Origin: Cellulomonas sp. ES6
GTDB taxonomy: Bacteria; Actinomycetota; Actinomycetes; Actinomycetales; Cellulomonadaceae
DNA: 64,000 bases
Reading direction: 5' to 3'
NCBI RefSeq assembly: GCF_030053835.1
Contig: NZ_CP125655.1
Location: 3,348,001-3,412,000 of the forward strand
A program made the translations under genes and the position numbers. The notes under the pieces are model-generated. The model had not been told where the DNA came from. It ran no database searches and saw only the letters and a program-made list of their open reading frames with translations. Below are positions 54,312 through 63,075 of the stretch, piece by piece; position 1 is the stretch's first letter; each line of letters opens with the position of its first letter.

Positions 54312-56855
54312 ATGACGTCGCTCTTCGAGAACCTGCCCCTGCCCGGCCTCGCCGACCTCGGACGGCTGCCCGCCGCCGTGCCGCCGCGCGCCGACGCCCG
54401 GGACGACGCCGACGCCCGGGACGACGCCCCCGGGGACGGCGGCGGCGACCGCGGCCGGAGCCGCGCCCCGTCGGTCGACGCCGACGCCCTGCTGGTCGGG
54501 CTCAACCCGCAGCAGCGCGCCGCGGTGCTGCACCACGGCGGCCCGCTGCTCATCGTCGCGGGGGCCGGTTCCGGCAAGACCCGGGTGCTGACGCACCGCA
54601 TCGCGCACCTGCTGGCCACCCGGCAGGCGCGCGCGGGGGAGATCCTCGCCATCACCTTCACCAACAAGGCCGCCGCGGAGATGCGCGAGCGGGTCGCCGC
54701 CCTGGTCGGGCCGTCGGCGCGGGCGATGTGGGTGTCGACGTTCCACTCGGCGTGCGTGCGCATCCTGCGCCGCGAGGCCCAGACCCTCGGGCTGCGCTCG
54801 TCGTTCTCGATCTACGACGCCGCCGACTCGCAGCGGCTGCTCACCCTGGTGGCGCGCGAGCTCGACCTGGACCCGAAGCGCTACCCGCCCAAGGCCCTCG
54901 GCGCGAAGATCTCGAACCTCAAGGACGAGCTGGTCGACCCCGAGTCGTTCGCCTCGACCTCGGGCGGGTCGTCGGGGAACGACTTCGACCAGGTGCTCGC
55001 GCAGGTCTACACCCGCTACCAGCAGCGGCTGCGGCAGGCGAACGCGCTCGACTTCGACGACCTCATCATGACGACCGTCAACCTGCTGCAGGCGTTCCCG
55101 GCCGTGGCGGAGCACTACCGCCGCCGGTTCCGGCACGTGCTCGTGGACGAGTACCAGGACACCAACCACGCCCAGTACGTGCTCGTGCGCGAGCTCGCCG
55201 GCGCGGGGACGGACGGGGACGACCTGCCGCGCGGCGAGCTCACGGTCGTCGGCGACGCCGACCAGTCCATCTACGCGTTCCGCGGCGCGAGCATCCGCAA
55301 CATCATGGAGTTCGAGGCGGACTACCCGGACGCCACGACGATCCTGCTGGAGCAGAACTACCGCTCGACGCAGACCATCCTGTCCGCCGCGAACTCGGTC
55401 ATCAGCAAGAACCCGGGCCGCAAGCCGAAGCGGCTGTGGACCGACTCCGGCTCGGGCCCGAAGATCGTCGCCTACGTCGCGGACAACGAGCACGAGGAGG
55501 CCCGGTTCGTCGCGGAGGAGATCGACCGCCTGGGCGACTCCGACGGCGTGCGGCCCGGCGACGTGGCGATCTTCTACCGCGCCAACGCGCAGTCCCGGGC
55601 GCTGGAGGAGGTGCTGATCCGCGTCGGCCTGCCCTACAAGGTGGTCGGCGGCACCCGGTTCTACGAGCGGCGGGAGATCAAGGACGCCGTCGCGTACCTG
55701 CGGGCCGTGGCGAACCCCGACGACGACGTGAACCTGCGCCGGATCCTCAACGTGCCGAAGCGCGGCCTGGGCGACCGGTCGGAGGCGATGGTCGCGGGCT
55801 TCGCGGAGCGCGAGCGCATCTCGTTCGGGGCGGCGCTCGACCGCGTCGACGAGGTCCCGGGCCTGGGGACGCGCGCGGTCACCGGCCTGCGGCAGTTCGC
55901 CGGGATGATGGCGGACCTCCGGGCGCTCGACGAGTCCGGCGCCGGGCCGTCCGAGGTGCTGGGCGCGGCGCTCGACCGGTCGGGCTACCTCGCCGAGCTG
56001 CGCGCCAGCGAGGACCCGCAGGACCAGACCCGGGTCGAGAACCTCGCGGAGCTGCACGCCGTGGCGAGCGAGTTCGAGCAGTCCGAGCCGGACGGGAACC
56101 TCGCGGACTTCCTGGAGCGCGTCTCGCTCGTCGCGGACTCCGACCAGATCCCGTCCGACGACGGCGGCGACGAGGCGAAGCCCGACCAGGGCGTGGTCAC
56201 CCTCATGACGCTGCACACCGCGAAGGGCCTGGAGTTCCCGGTCGTGTTCCTCACCGGCATGGAGGACGGGACGTTCCCGCACATGCGGTCGCTCGCGGAC
56301 ACCGACCAGCTCGCCGAGGAGCGCCGGCTCGCGTACGTGGGGCTGACGCGGGCGCGGCAGCGGCTGTACATCTCCCGCGCCGCCGTGCGGACCGCCTGGG
56401 GCGTGCCGAACGAGTTCCCGCCGAGCCGGTTCCTCGACGACCTGCCGGAGGAGCTGCTCGACTGGCGGCGCCGCGAGTCGTCGAACGACCGGCTGCGCGG
56501 CCCGGGCGGGTTCCTCGGGGGGCGGTCCGGCTATGCTTCGGGCGGCGGCCACGGCTCCCGCGAGCGGACCGGGTCCGGCGCCCAGACGAGCTGGAAGAAG
56601 AGCTCGGCGGCCTCGCGAGCCGGCGAGCGCCCGGCCCCGGGCTCGGGCGGCGCCACGTTCGGCTCCGCGACGCCGCGCAAGGACGCCGACATCCCCACGC
56701 TCGCCGTCGGGGACCGGGTCACGCACGACGCCTACGGCCTCGGGACCGTCGTGTCGATCGAGGGCGGCGGGCCGAACGCGGTGGCGAAGGTGGACTTCGG
56801 CACCGAGGGCACCAAGCGGCTGCTGCTGCGCTACTCGCCGGTCACGAAGCTCTGA
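54312..56855 (+). CDS. pcrA: ATP-dependent DNA helicase PcrA/UvrD
   Basis: Superfamily 1A 3'-5' helicase acting in repair and replication restart. The 847-residue product has LNPQQRAAVLHHGG (Q motif), LIVAGAGSGKTRVLTHRI (Walker A), ILAITFTNKAAAEM, LVDEYQDTNHAQY (Walker B), VVGDADQSIYAFRGA, EQNYRSTQTIL, VTLMTLHTAKGLEFPVVFLT and RLAYVGLTRARQRLYI. The first 60 residues are an acidic, disordered, Asp/Ala-rich tail. The last 60 (VGDRVTHDAYGLGTVVSIEG) form the RNA-polymerase-binding Tudor-like domain of the PcrA group. Confidence 0.97.
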   Translation: MTSLFENLPLPGLADLGRLPAAVPPRADARDDADARDDAPGDGGGDRGRSRAPSVDADALLVGLNPQQRAAVLHHGGPLLIVAGAGSGKTRVLTHRIAHLLATRQARAGEILAITFTNKAAAEMRERVAALVGPSARAMWVSTFHSACVRILRREAQTLGLRSSFSIYDAADSQRLLTLVARELDLDPKRYPPKALGAKISNLKDELVDPESFASTSGGSSGNDFDQVLAQVYTRYQQRLRQANALDFDDLIMTTVNLLQAFPAVAEHYRRRFRHVLVDEYQDTNHAQYVLVRELAGAGTDGDDLPRGELTVVGDADQSIYAFRGASIRNIMEFEADYPDATTILLEQNYRSTQTILSAANSVISKNPGRKPKRLWTDSGSGPKIVAYVADNEHEEARFVAEEIDRLGDSDGVRPGDVAIFYRANAQSRALEEVLIRVGLPYKVVGGTRFYERREIKDAVAYLRAVANPDDDVNLRRILNVPKRGLGDRSEAMVAGFAERERISFGAALDRVDEVPGLGTRAVTGLRQFAGMMADLRALDESGAGPSEVLGAALDRSGYLAELRASEDPQDQTRVENLAELHAVASEFEQSEPDGNLADFLERVSLVADSDQIPSDDGGDEAKPDQGVVTLMTLHTAKGLEFPVVFLTGMEDGTFPHMRSLADTDQLAEERRLAYVGLTRARQRLYISRAAVRTAWGVPNEFPPSRFLDDLPEELLDWRRRESSNDRLRGPGGFLGGRSGYASGGGHGSRERTGSGAQTSWKKSSAASRAGERPAPGSGGATFGSATPRKDADIPTLAVGDRVTHDAYGLGTVVSIEGGGPNAVAKVDFGTEGTKRLLLRYSPVTKL

Positions 56856-56912
56856 CCTGCGGCGGTGCGGACGCGCCGTGCGTGACCGGCCACGCGCGGC
56901 GCGGCGCTCCGG

Positions 56913-56918
56913 CATGAT
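56913..56918 (+). promoter_or_regulatory. Putative -10 box of the AIM24 gene
   Basis: CATGAT, seven bases before the ATG at 56926. It overlaps the upstream in-frame ATG at 56914, favouring the downstream start. Confidence 0.4.
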
Positions 56919-56925
56919 CGGGGGC

Positions 56926-57591
56926 ATGCGCAGCCCCCTCTTCGACCAGGCCCACACCGAGGTCCAGTCCGCCGACCGGTTCGCCCTCCAGAGCCCCAAG
57001 ATGCTCAAGGTCACGCTCGGGCCGGACGTGCTCGCCGCGAAGGGGGCGATGGTCGCCCACCAGGGCCAGGTGCAGTTCCACCACGAGTCGTCCGGGTCGC
57101 TCGCCCGGTTCGTCAAGCGCGCGGTCAGCTCGGACGACCAGGCGCTGATGCGGGTGTCCGGCCCCGGGGAGGTGTTCTTCGCGCGCGCCGCGGAGGACGT
57201 CTTCCTGCTGCAGCTCGAGGGCGACGCGATCAGCGTGGGCGGGGCGTCGCTGCTCGCCTTCGACGCCGGGCTGCAGTGGGACCTGCACCGCACCAAGGGC
57301 GCCGGGATGATGACCGCCGGCCTGTTCAACACGCTCATCCAGGGGCAGGGCACGGTCGCGCTCACGTCGCACGGGCGGCCGATGGTGCTCGACTGCTCGC
57401 AGCAGCCGACCTACGTGGACCCGAACGCGGCGGTGTGCTGGTCGGCGAACCTCACGCCCGGCGTCGTGTCGAGCATGAACATGACGTCGATGCTGCGCGG
57501 CGGCACCGGTGAGGCGTTCCAGTACGCGTTCCACGGCCCGGGCTTCGTGGTCGTGCAGCCGTCGGAGGGCTACCCGGTCCCGACGGCCTGA
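56926..57591 (+). CDS. AIM24 family protein
   Basis: A 221-residue beta-rich protein of the AIM24 (TerD-like trimeric) family: KMLKVTLGPDVLAAKGAMVA, VSGPGEVFFARAAEDVF, DAGLQWDL, NTLIQGQGTVALTSHG and FQYAFHGPGFVVVQPSEG. In bacteria the family has no settled biochemical role. The ATG at 56926 lies in the leaderless layout; the ATG at 56914 falls inside the -10-like box. Convergent with the small membrane-protein gene that ends the ESX-associated cassette. Confidence 0.85.
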   Translation: MRSPLFDQAHTEVQSADRFALQSPKMLKVTLGPDVLAAKGAMVAHQGQVQFHHESSGSLARFVKRAVSSDDQALMRVSGPGEVFFARAAEDVFLLQLEGDAISVGGASLLAFDAGLQWDLHRTKGAGMMTAGLFNTLIQGQGTVALTSHGRPMVLDCSQQPTYVDPNAAVCWSANLTPGVVSSMNMTSMLRGGTGEAFQYAFHGPGFVVVQPSEGYPVPTA

Positions 57592-57631
57592 TCCGGGCGC
57601 GGCCCCGGCCGGGCCGCCGGCCGGGGTGCCG

Positions 57632-58051
57632 TCAGCCGAGCCGCTCCACCACCGCGGCGGCCTCCGCGAGGCTCAGCCAGGGCGCCTGGCGCCGGACCTC
57701 GCGGACCGCCGCGGCCGTGCCGCCCTGCGCGTGCTGCGCACGGACCCGGTCGAGGTCGAGCGACGGGGTGGCGCGCTGCGCCGGGTCGGCGGGTGCGGTC
57801 GCGGCGCGCCGCCGGCGGTCCGACCCGATGAGGAGCGCAGCCAGGACGCCGATCACCACGACCAGCCCGAGCAGCACGACGACCGCGCCCGCACCCACGC
57901 TGCGCCCGAGCGCCCAGGCGATCGCGAGCAGCACCACGGCGCCGACGCCGCCGGTCACGCCGAGCGCGGTGCGGCGGCGACGCTCCTGCGCCGCGGGGGA
58001 CAGCGGACCGCGCGGGTCCGGGACGCCGGGCGTACCGGCCGGCCCGGTCAC
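57632..58051 (-). CDS. Small membrane protein, last gene of the ESX-associated cassette
   Basis: A 139-residue protein with an Arg-rich N-terminal segment, two predicted membrane helices (about 28-46 and 50-73) and a cytosolic C-terminal part with VRRQAPWLSLAEAAAVVERL. No family recognised. The GTG overlaps the stop of the WXG-like gene as GTGA, so the two are tightly coupled. A partner or immunity-like role towards its neighbour is possible but not supported by homology. Confidence 0.7.
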   Translation of the reverse strand: MTGPAGTPGVPDPRGPLSPAAQERRRRTALGVTGGVGAVVLLAIAWALGRSVGAGAVVVLLGLVVVIGVLAALLIGSDRRRRAATAPADPAQRATPSLDLDRVRAQHAQGGTAAAVREVRRQAPWLSLAEAAAVVERLG

Positions 58052-58785
58052 GCGGCACCCTCCGGCCACGCACCGCCCGGGAACGCGGCCCCGGACGACA
58101 CCGCACCCTTGATCTGGACGATCGCGTTGCCCTGCGCGCCGAGCACGGCGACGAGGGTGGTCACGGCGGCGACGATGAGCCCGGTGTTCACCGCGGCCTC
58201 CTCGATGATGATGCCCACGCCCGCCCAGGAGAACACCACGGAGCCGAGCGCCGCGATGGCCGCGATCGTCGCGACGATGAGCTTGACCAGGATGACGCCG
58301 ATCGCGACGTAGAACGCGAGGCCGGCGACCGCGCAGGTCACCAGGGACGTCGCCATGCTGGAGGAGACGCCCTGGATCGCGGCCGCCGCCGTCGTCTGCC
58401 CGGCGACCGAGCGGGAGTAGGAGGTCGCCGCGTCACCGGTCCAGTCGCGGGTGGCGCGCAGCGCGTTCGGGTTGACCGACGCCGCGACGCCCGACGCCGG
58501 ACCGCCGACGTTCTCGTGCCAGTCGGACGCGCGGAAGAAGAACGCCACGGGGGCGGCCGCGCCGAGCAGCAGCTCGCCGATCTTGTCGAGCACCGCCTGC
58601 CCGATCTCCAGCAGCTTCTCGCCGCACCACACCAGCCCGTCCTTGACGAAGTCGGGCATCAGCGGGATCGACGTGGCGGACCGGACGGCCGGGCCGACGC
58701 GCGCGAGCTGCCCGGACAGGTCCGAGAGCCCGGTCTGGAGCCCCTCGATGGTGGCCTGGAACGTGGCCGTGCTGAAGTCGCTCAT
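58048..58785 (-). CDS. WXG100-like protein with C-terminal membrane helices (type VII secretion-associated)
   Basis: A 245-residue protein. The N-terminal 150 residues are helical and include an ESX-type helical turn DWTGDAATSYSRSVAGQT (Trp-x-Gly, then Tyr spacing). Residues about 160-230 are three hydrophobic helices. The arrangement resembles long WXG100-family members or ESX-secreted membrane-acting proteins. No enzymatic domain is seen. ATG start after GAGGGGGACC. It sits third in a cassette with YbaB-like and EspC-like genes; no ESX secretion components (EccC, EccD) are in view. Confidence 0.65.
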   Translation of the reverse strand: MSDFSTATFQATIEGLQTGLSDLSGQLARVGPAVRSATSIPLMPDFVKDGLVWCGEKLLEIGQAVLDKIGELLLGAAAPVAFFFRASDWHENVGGPASGVAASVNPNALRATRDWTGDAATSYSRSVAGQTTAAAAIQGVSSSMATSLVTCAVAGLAFYVAIGVILVKLIVATIAAIAALGSVVFSWAGVGIIIEEAAVNTGLIVAAVTTLVAVLGAQGNAIVQIKGAVSSGAAFPGGAWPEGAA

Positions 58786-58797
58786 CGGTCCCCCTCG

Positions 58798-59097
58798 TCA
58801 GTACGCGCCGTCGACGTGGTCGGCGACGTCGGCATCGCGGTCGTCGTAGGCCTGGGCGTTGGCTCGCAGCGCGGTGGCGATGTCGCGCATGGCGGTCGCC
58901 CCCTCGCGGCACCGCGCGGCGACCTGGTCCACCGCGGCCTCGTGGTCGGCGACCACCAGGGCGAAGATGCCGGCGGTCAGGTAGTTCAGCCGCAGCCCGT
59001 CGACGGACGCGGCGACCTGCCCGATGGCGTCCGCCTCCGCGTCCCAGGTCTGCGCCTCCGAGCGCAGCGCGCTGGTGACGACGTCGATCTCGCTCAT
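58798..59097 (-). CDS. EspC/WXG100-like small helical protein
   Basis: A 99-residue helical-hairpin protein of the type VII secretion target group (EspC/DUF2580-like): SEIDVVTSALRSEAQTWDAE, then a turn at LNYLTAGIFALVVADHEAAV, and a second helix ending ALRANAQAYDDRD. There is no WxG turn exactly where expected, as is usual for the EspC group. Its ATG overlaps the stop of the YbaB-like gene as ATGA. A secreted partner of the next gene product is a reasonable inference. Confidence 0.72.
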   Translation of the reverse strand: MSEIDVVTSALRSEAQTWDAEADAIGQVAASVDGLRLNYLTAGIFALVVADHEAAVDQVAARCREGATAMRDIATALRANAQAYDDRDADVADHVDGAY

Positions 59098-59789
59098 GCC
59101 CGCGCCTCCCCGTCGGTGGTCGCCGGCGCGAGGGCGCGCAGGTGCGCGAACGCCTCCGCCAGCACGGTGTCCTGCTCCTGCCGGCGCCCGTCGAGGGCGA
59201 CCAGCGCCCGCGCCGCCTCACCGAGCGCCTGGTTGACCGCCGTCGACAGCGCGACGCCGGACTGCGGTGCGGCCCAGCGGGGGTCGACGTCGCAGCCGAC
59301 GAGCCCGGTCGCGGCGAGCGTCACGGTCACGTGGGCGCCGGCCGACCCGGTCGCGGTGGCCGGCGCGGCGGGTTCCGCGGCCGCGGCCCCGCTGAGCTGC
59401 GCGACGGCGAGCTCGGCGAGCTCGGTGAGCGGCCGCGGGGTGCCGTCGAACGTGGGCACGGCGACCGGCTCGGCCGGCAGCGCGTCGGCCGCCGCGCCCG
59501 CGTCCGCGCGCAGCGCCTCCGACATCGCGCGACCCAGGTCGGCGGTGGCGGCCCCGGCGGCCGCGAGCACCACGCGCCCCAGCTCCTCCGGTGTCGTGCG
59601 GCGGTTCCAGTCGTCCGCGACGCGCACGCCCACGGGGCGCCCGCGGCGGTCGACGGCGACGGCGACGGCACCGCTGTCGTCGGTCGCGGTGGTCTCCTCG
59701 GGCGCCGCGGCACGGACCGCCGCCAGCGTCGCGGCGGTCGAGGCCGCCGCCCGGCGCAGGTGCGCCAGCGTCTCGTCGATCGAACTCAT
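59094..59789 (-). CDS. YbaB/EbfC-like protein of ESX loci
   Basis: A 231-residue protein. The N-terminal about 95 residues follow the YbaB/EbfC pattern (SGAVAVAVDRRGRPVGVRVA strands, then a helix RTTPEELGRVVLAAAGAAT). Such YbaB-like proteins recur beside EspC- and WXG-type genes in actinobacteria. The rest is Ala-rich with a second small beta element (HVTVTLAATGLVGCDVDPRW). DNA binding is not certain. First gene of the cassette; TAGCGT about 35 bases upstream on the minus strand may be its promoter. Confidence 0.68.
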   Translation of the reverse strand: MSSIDETLAHLRRAAASTAATLAAVRAAAPEETTATDDSGAVAVAVDRRGRPVGVRVADDWNRRTTPEELGRVVLAAAGAATADLGRAMSEALRADAGAAADALPAEPVAVPTFDGTPRPLTELAELAVAQLSGAAAAEPAAPATATGSAGAHVTVTLAATGLVGCDVDPRWAAPQSGVALSTAVNQALGEAARALVALDGRRQEQDTVLAEAFAHLRALAPATTDGEARA

Positions 59790-59879
59790 CTCGCCCCCGG
59801 GGTGTCTCGACGTCCGAGGGCACGCTAGCCGACGCGGGCGGATGACGTGCGGTGACGTGTCACCCGCCCGGGGGACGCG

Positions 59880-60419
59880 TCAGGCGGCGGCCTCGTCCGC
59901 CAGGCGCGCCGTGACGTCGGCGGCGAGCGCGGCCGGGTCGACCCCGCACCGGCGCAGCAGCAGGTGCCCGTCGGTCCGGTCCAGCCGGACGACCGCGAGC
60001 AGGACGTGCCCGGCCCCGATCCGGCGGTGGCCCAGCCGGACGGCCTCCCGCAGCGCGATCTCGAGCGTCTTCTTCGCGTCCCGCGTGAACGGCACGTGCC
60101 CGGACGGGGCGCGGCGTCGGCCGCCGGCGCGCTCGAGGGCACCGGCGCCGAAGACGGCGTCGGCCCGGCGCCGGACGGCCTCGAGGTCGATGCCGAGCGC
60201 GGCGAGCGCCGAGGCGTCGAGGCCGTCGGTGTCGAACCGGTCGAGCAGGGCCTGCCGGTCCGCGCCGTGCGCGGCGAGCGCCTGCGCGGCCGGGTCCGAC
60301 GAGGAGGCGACCGCGACCAGGAGGTGCGCGGGGGAGATCTGCGGGTCGCCGAGGTCGCGCGCGACCTCCTGCGCGGCGACGACGGCCTGCCGCGCGCCGG
60401 TGGTGAACCTCTCGAACAT
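59880..60419 (-). CDS. Stand-alone Clp R (ClpA/ClpC N-terminal) domain protein
   Basis: A 179-residue protein made of the two Clp N repeats: MFERFTTGARQAVVAAQEVA with the ISPAHLLVAV motif, and FTRDAKKTLEIALREAVRLG with IGAGHVLLAVVR. This domain recruits substrates and adaptors to Clp ATPases; here no AAA+ module follows, so it may act as an adaptor or competitor. It is preceded by a 74-residue HTH protein, 23 bases upstream, and the two form a recurrent actinobacterial pair. The ATG has GAGGAGGACG upstream, a clear ribosome site. Confidence 0.88.
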   Translation of the reverse strand: MFERFTTGARQAVVAAQEVARDLGDPQISPAHLLVAVASSSDPAAQALAAHGADRQALLDRFDTDGLDASALAALGIDLEAVRRRADAVFGAGALERAGGRRRAPSGHVPFTRDAKKTLEIALREAVRLGHRRIGAGHVLLAVVRLDRTDGHLLLRRCGVDPAALAADVTARLADEAAA

Positions 60420-60442
60420 GTCGTCCTCCTCGTCGGGCGGGG

Positions 60443-60667
60443 TCAGGTGGTGCGGCGGTGGTGCTTCTGGTGCACGGCCTGGCGGCTCACGCCCAGGGCG
60501 TCGGCGATGTCCTGCCACGACCAGCCGAGCTCGCGTGCGCGGAGCACCTGCAGCGTCTCGAGCCGGTCGGCGAGCGCGCGCAGGGAGCGGACGGCGCGCA
60601 GGCCGGCGGCCGGGTCGGCGGCGGTGGCGTCGGCGAGCGCGCCGGTCGGGTCGGGTGCCTCGGTCAT
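60443..60667 (-). CDS. Small HTH protein of the Clp R pair
   Basis: A 74-residue protein: an Asp/Ala-rich tail, a short helix (LRAVRSLRALADRLETLQVL) and an HTH (RARELGWSWQDIADALGVSR, then QAVHQKHHRR). It probably regulates its own operon, since two GTCAAC-type inverted repeats lie directly upstream (60670-60713). ATG start; the operon contains the Clp R gene as second member. The pair recurs in actinobacterial genomes and could link proteolysis control to transcription (inference). Confidence 0.85.
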   Translation of the reverse strand: MTEAPDPTGALADATAADPAAGLRAVRSLRALADRLETLQVLRARELGWSWQDIADALGVSRQAVHQKHHRRTT

Positions 60668-60669
60668 GT

Positions 60670-60685
60670 GTCAACGATGGTTGAC
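60670..60685. promoter_or_regulatory. Operator-like inverted repeat 1 of the HTH/Clp R pair
   Basis: GTCAAC-GATG-GTTGAC, a perfect 6+4+6 palindrome, three bases upstream of the HTH start codon. Confidence 0.65.
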
Positions 60686-60697
60686 GCGCGCCCCGCT

Positions 60698-60713
60698 GTC
60701 AACCCTGCTTGAC
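60698..60713. promoter_or_regulatory. Operator-like inverted repeat 2 of the HTH/Clp R pair
   Basis: GTCAAC-CCTG-CTTGAC, the same 6+4+6 layout with one mismatch, 28 bases (about 2.7 helical turns) from repeat 1. Confidence 0.6.
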
Positions 60714-60746
60714 GCCGACGTCCCCGGTCGTGCGACCCGGGTCACA

Positions 60747-60764
60747 TATCTCGACGTAGAGATA
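60747..60764. promoter_or_regulatory. Operator-like palindrome TATCTC-N6-GAGATA before sucC
   Basis: TATCTC (60747-60752), GACGTA, GAGATA (60759-60764). The arms and spacing equal those before the HTH-MurA gene. The right arm coincides with the -35 position of the predicted sucC promoter, as expected for a repressor site. Confidence 0.6.
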
Positions 60765-60781
60765 AACCGCCGGGGCGGGGC

Positions 60782-60787
60782 TACCAT
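60782..60787 (+). promoter_or_regulatory. Putative -10 box of sucCD
   Basis: TACCAT, 17 bases after the GAGATA arm of the palindrome. It would give a leader of about 55 bases ending in a GGAAGGA ribosome site, unlike the leaderless genes. Confidence 0.5.
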
Positions 60788-60849
60788 CGTCCGCGGCAGA
60801 GCAGCCGGATCCCGCCACGGGACGCAGGGCGACGGAAGGACCGCAGCAG

Positions 60850-62034
60850 GTGGACCTGTTCGAGTACCAGGCACGTGACATGTTCGAGCGGCACGGGGTA
60901 CCCGTCCTGGGAGGGATCGTCGCGACGACGCCCGCCGAGGCGCGGGCCGCGGCCGAGGCGCTGCTGGCCGCCGAGGGCGCCACGGGCGTGGTCGTCGTCA
61001 AGGCGCAGGTGAAGACCGGTGGCCGCGGGAAGGCCGGCGGCGTCAAGATCGCGCGCTCCGCGGACGAGGCCGAGGCGCGGGCCGCCGAGATCCTCGGCAT
61101 GGACATCAAGGGCCACACCGTGCACCGCGTCATGGTCGCCGCGGGCGCGAGCATCGCGGAGGAGTACTACTTCTCCCTGCTGCTCGACCGCGCCGAGCGC
61201 CGGTACCTCGCCATGGCGAGCGTCGAGGGCGGCATGGAGATCGAGCAGCTCGCGGTCGAGCGCCCGGAGGCCCTCGCGCGGGTCCCGGTGGACCCGCGGA
61301 CCGGCATCGACGCCGCGAAGGCCGACGAGATCGTCGCGGCCGCCGGCTTCGACGCCGCGGTGGCCCCGAAGGTCGCCGCGGTGCTGACGAGGCTCTGGGA
61401 CGTCTACCGCGAGGAGGACGCGACGCTCGTCGAGGTGAACCCGCTCGTCCTGACCGAGGCCGGTGACGTGGTCGCGCTCGACGGCAAGGTCACGCTCGAC
61501 GGCAACGCGGAGTTCCGGCACGAGGACCACGCCGCGCTCGAGGACGCCGCCGCCGCCGACCCGCTCGAGGCGAAGGCGAAGGCCAAGGACCTCAACTACG
61601 TGAAGCTCGACGGCGAGGTCGGCGTGATCGGCAACGGCGCCGGGCTGGTCATGAGCACGCTCGACGTCGTCGCGTACGCGGGCCGGGAGCACGGCGGCGT
61701 CAAGCCGGCGAACTTCCTCGACATCGGCGGCGGCGCGTCGGCGGAGGTCATGGCGGCCGGGCTCGACATCATCCTGTCCGACCCGCAGGTCAAGGCCGTG
61801 TTCGTCAACGTGTTCGGCGGCATCACCGCGTGCGACGCGGTCGCCAACGGCATCGTCGCGGCGCTGGGGATCCTGGGCGACCAGGCCACCAAGCCGCTGG
61901 TCGTGCGGCTCGACGGCAACAACGTGGTCGCGGGCCGGCGCATCCTGCGGGACGCGGCGCACCCGCTCGTCACGCTGGCCGAGACCATGGACGGGGGAGC
62001 GGCCGAGGCCGCCCGCCTGGCCGCGACCGCCTGA
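60850..62034 (+). CDS. sucC: Succinate--CoA ligase, beta subunit
   Basis: Forms succinyl-CoA from succinate, CoA and ATP or the reverse, in the TCA cycle. The 394-residue ATP-grasp product has [74 protein letters not shown] and [19 protein letters not shown]. The GTG has GGAAGGA upstream. Two signals in the leader, a palindrome and a -10, indicate regulation. sucD follows 45 bases later. Confidence 0.97.
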   Translation: MDLFEYQARDMFERHGVPVLGGIVATTPAEARAAAEALLAAEGATGVVVVKAQVKTGGRGKAGGVKIARSADEAEARAAEILGMDIKGHTVHRVMVAAGASIAEEYYFSLLLDRAERRYLAMASVEGGMEIEQLAVERPEALARVPVDPRTGIDAAKADEIVAAAGFDAAVAPKVAAVLTRLWDVYREEDATLVEVNPLVLTEAGDVVALDGKVTLDGNAEFRHEDHAALEDAAAADPLEAKAKAKDLNYVKLDGEVGVIGNGAGLVMSTLDVVAYAGREHGGVKPANFLDIGGGASAEVMAAGLDIILSDPQVKAVFVNVFGGITACDAVANGIVAALGILGDQATKPLVVRLDGNNVVAGRRILRDAAHPLVTLAETMDGGAAEAARLAATA

Positions 62035-62078
62035 CGACCGACCGCACGCAGCGACGCGAGAGACGAGAGAGCAACCCC

Positions 62079-62975
62079 ATGGCGATCTTCCTGACCGCGG
62101 ACTCCAAGGTCATCGTGCAGGGCATGACCGGGTCCGAAGGCAGCAAGCACACCACCCGCATGCTCGCCGCCGGCACGACCATCGTCGGCGGCGTGAACCC
62201 GCGCAAGGCCGGCACCAGCGTGGAGTACCCGCGCGGCGACGGCTCCGGCCTCACCGTGGCGATCCCGGTGTTCGGCACGGTGCGCGACGCCGTCGAGGCG
62301 ACCCGGGCCGACGTGTCCGTGATCTTCGTGCCGCCGGCGTTCACCAAGGCGGCCGTGATCGAGGCCGTCGACGCGGGCGTGCCGCTGGTCGTGATCATCA
62401 CCGAGGGCGTCCCGGTGGCCGACACCGCCGAGTTCTTCGCCTACGCGCAGGACAAGGGCGTGCGGCTGGTCGGCCCGAACTGCCCGGGTCTCATCAGCCC
62501 CGGGAAGTCGAACGTCGGCATCATCCCCGCGGACATCACGGGGCCCGGCCGCATCGGCCTGGTGTCGAAGTCCGGCACGCTGACCTACCAGATGATGTAC
62601 GAGCTGCGGGACCTCGGGTTCTCCACCGCCGTCGGCATCGGCGGCGACCCGATCATCGGCACGACGCACATCGACGCCCTCGCGGCGTTCGAGGCCGACC
62701 CGGAGACCGACCTGGTCGTGCTCATCGGCGAGATCGGCGGCGACGCGGAGGAGCGGGCCGCGGCGTACATCGCCGAGCACGTCACGAAGCCGGTCGTCGC
62801 GTACGTCGCCGGCTTCACCGCGCCGGAGGGCAAGACGATGGGCCACGCCGGCGCCATCGTCTCGGGCTCGGCCGGCACGGCGCAGGCCAAGAAGGAGGCC
62901 CTCGAGGCCGCGGGCGTCAAGGTCGGGACCACCCCGACCGAGACCGCGGAGCTCGCCCGGGCGCTGCTGTCCTGA
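62079..62975 (+). CDS. sucD: Succinate--CoA ligase, alpha subunit
   Basis: Partner of SucC; it carries the active-site phosphohistidine. The 298-residue product shows [106 protein letters not shown] and the phospho-His in [20 protein letters not shown] with AGAGAGCAACCCC upstream. A 15-bp hairpin follows, and the next gene has its own -10-like box. Confidence 0.97.
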   Translation: MAIFLTADSKVIVQGMTGSEGSKHTTRMLAAGTTIVGGVNPRKAGTSVEYPRGDGSGLTVAIPVFGTVRDAVEATRADVSVIFVPPAFTKAAVIEAVDAGVPLVVIITEGVPVADTAEFFAYAQDKGVRLVGPNCPGLISPGKSNVGIIPADITGPGRIGLVSKSGTLTYQMMYELRDLGFSTAVGIGGDPIIGTTHIDALAAFEADPETDLVVLIGEIGGDAEERAAAYIAEHVTKPVVAYVAGFTAPEGKTMGHAGAIVSGSAGTAQAKKEALEAAGVKVGTTPTETAELARALLS

Positions 62976-62992
62976 CGCGCACGCCGCGCCGG

Positions 62993-63036
62993 CCGCCCCG
63001 GCGCGCCCCGGGTCATCCCGCGGCGCGCCGGGGCGG
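62993..63036 (+). terminator. sucD terminator hairpin
   Basis: CCGCCCCGGCGCGCC (62993-63007) pairs perfectly with 63022-63036 around a 14-base loop, 18 bases after the sucD stop. Confidence 0.75.
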
Positions 63037-63063
63037 TTCGGCGTCCGGGGCCGTGCGGGCGGC

Positions 63064-63069
63064 GACCAT
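63064..63069 (+). promoter_or_regulatory. Putative -10 box of the DUF6350 gene
   Basis: GACCAT, six bases before the GTG at 63076, no Shine-Dalgarno sequence. The first base does not match TANNNT. Confidence 0.3.
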
Positions 63070-63075
63070 GGGGCG

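Noticed and set aside
57632-59789. Complete type VII secretion system
   Set aside because: Only substrate-like and accessory-like genes are present; no ATPase, channel or mycosin gene is in the window.
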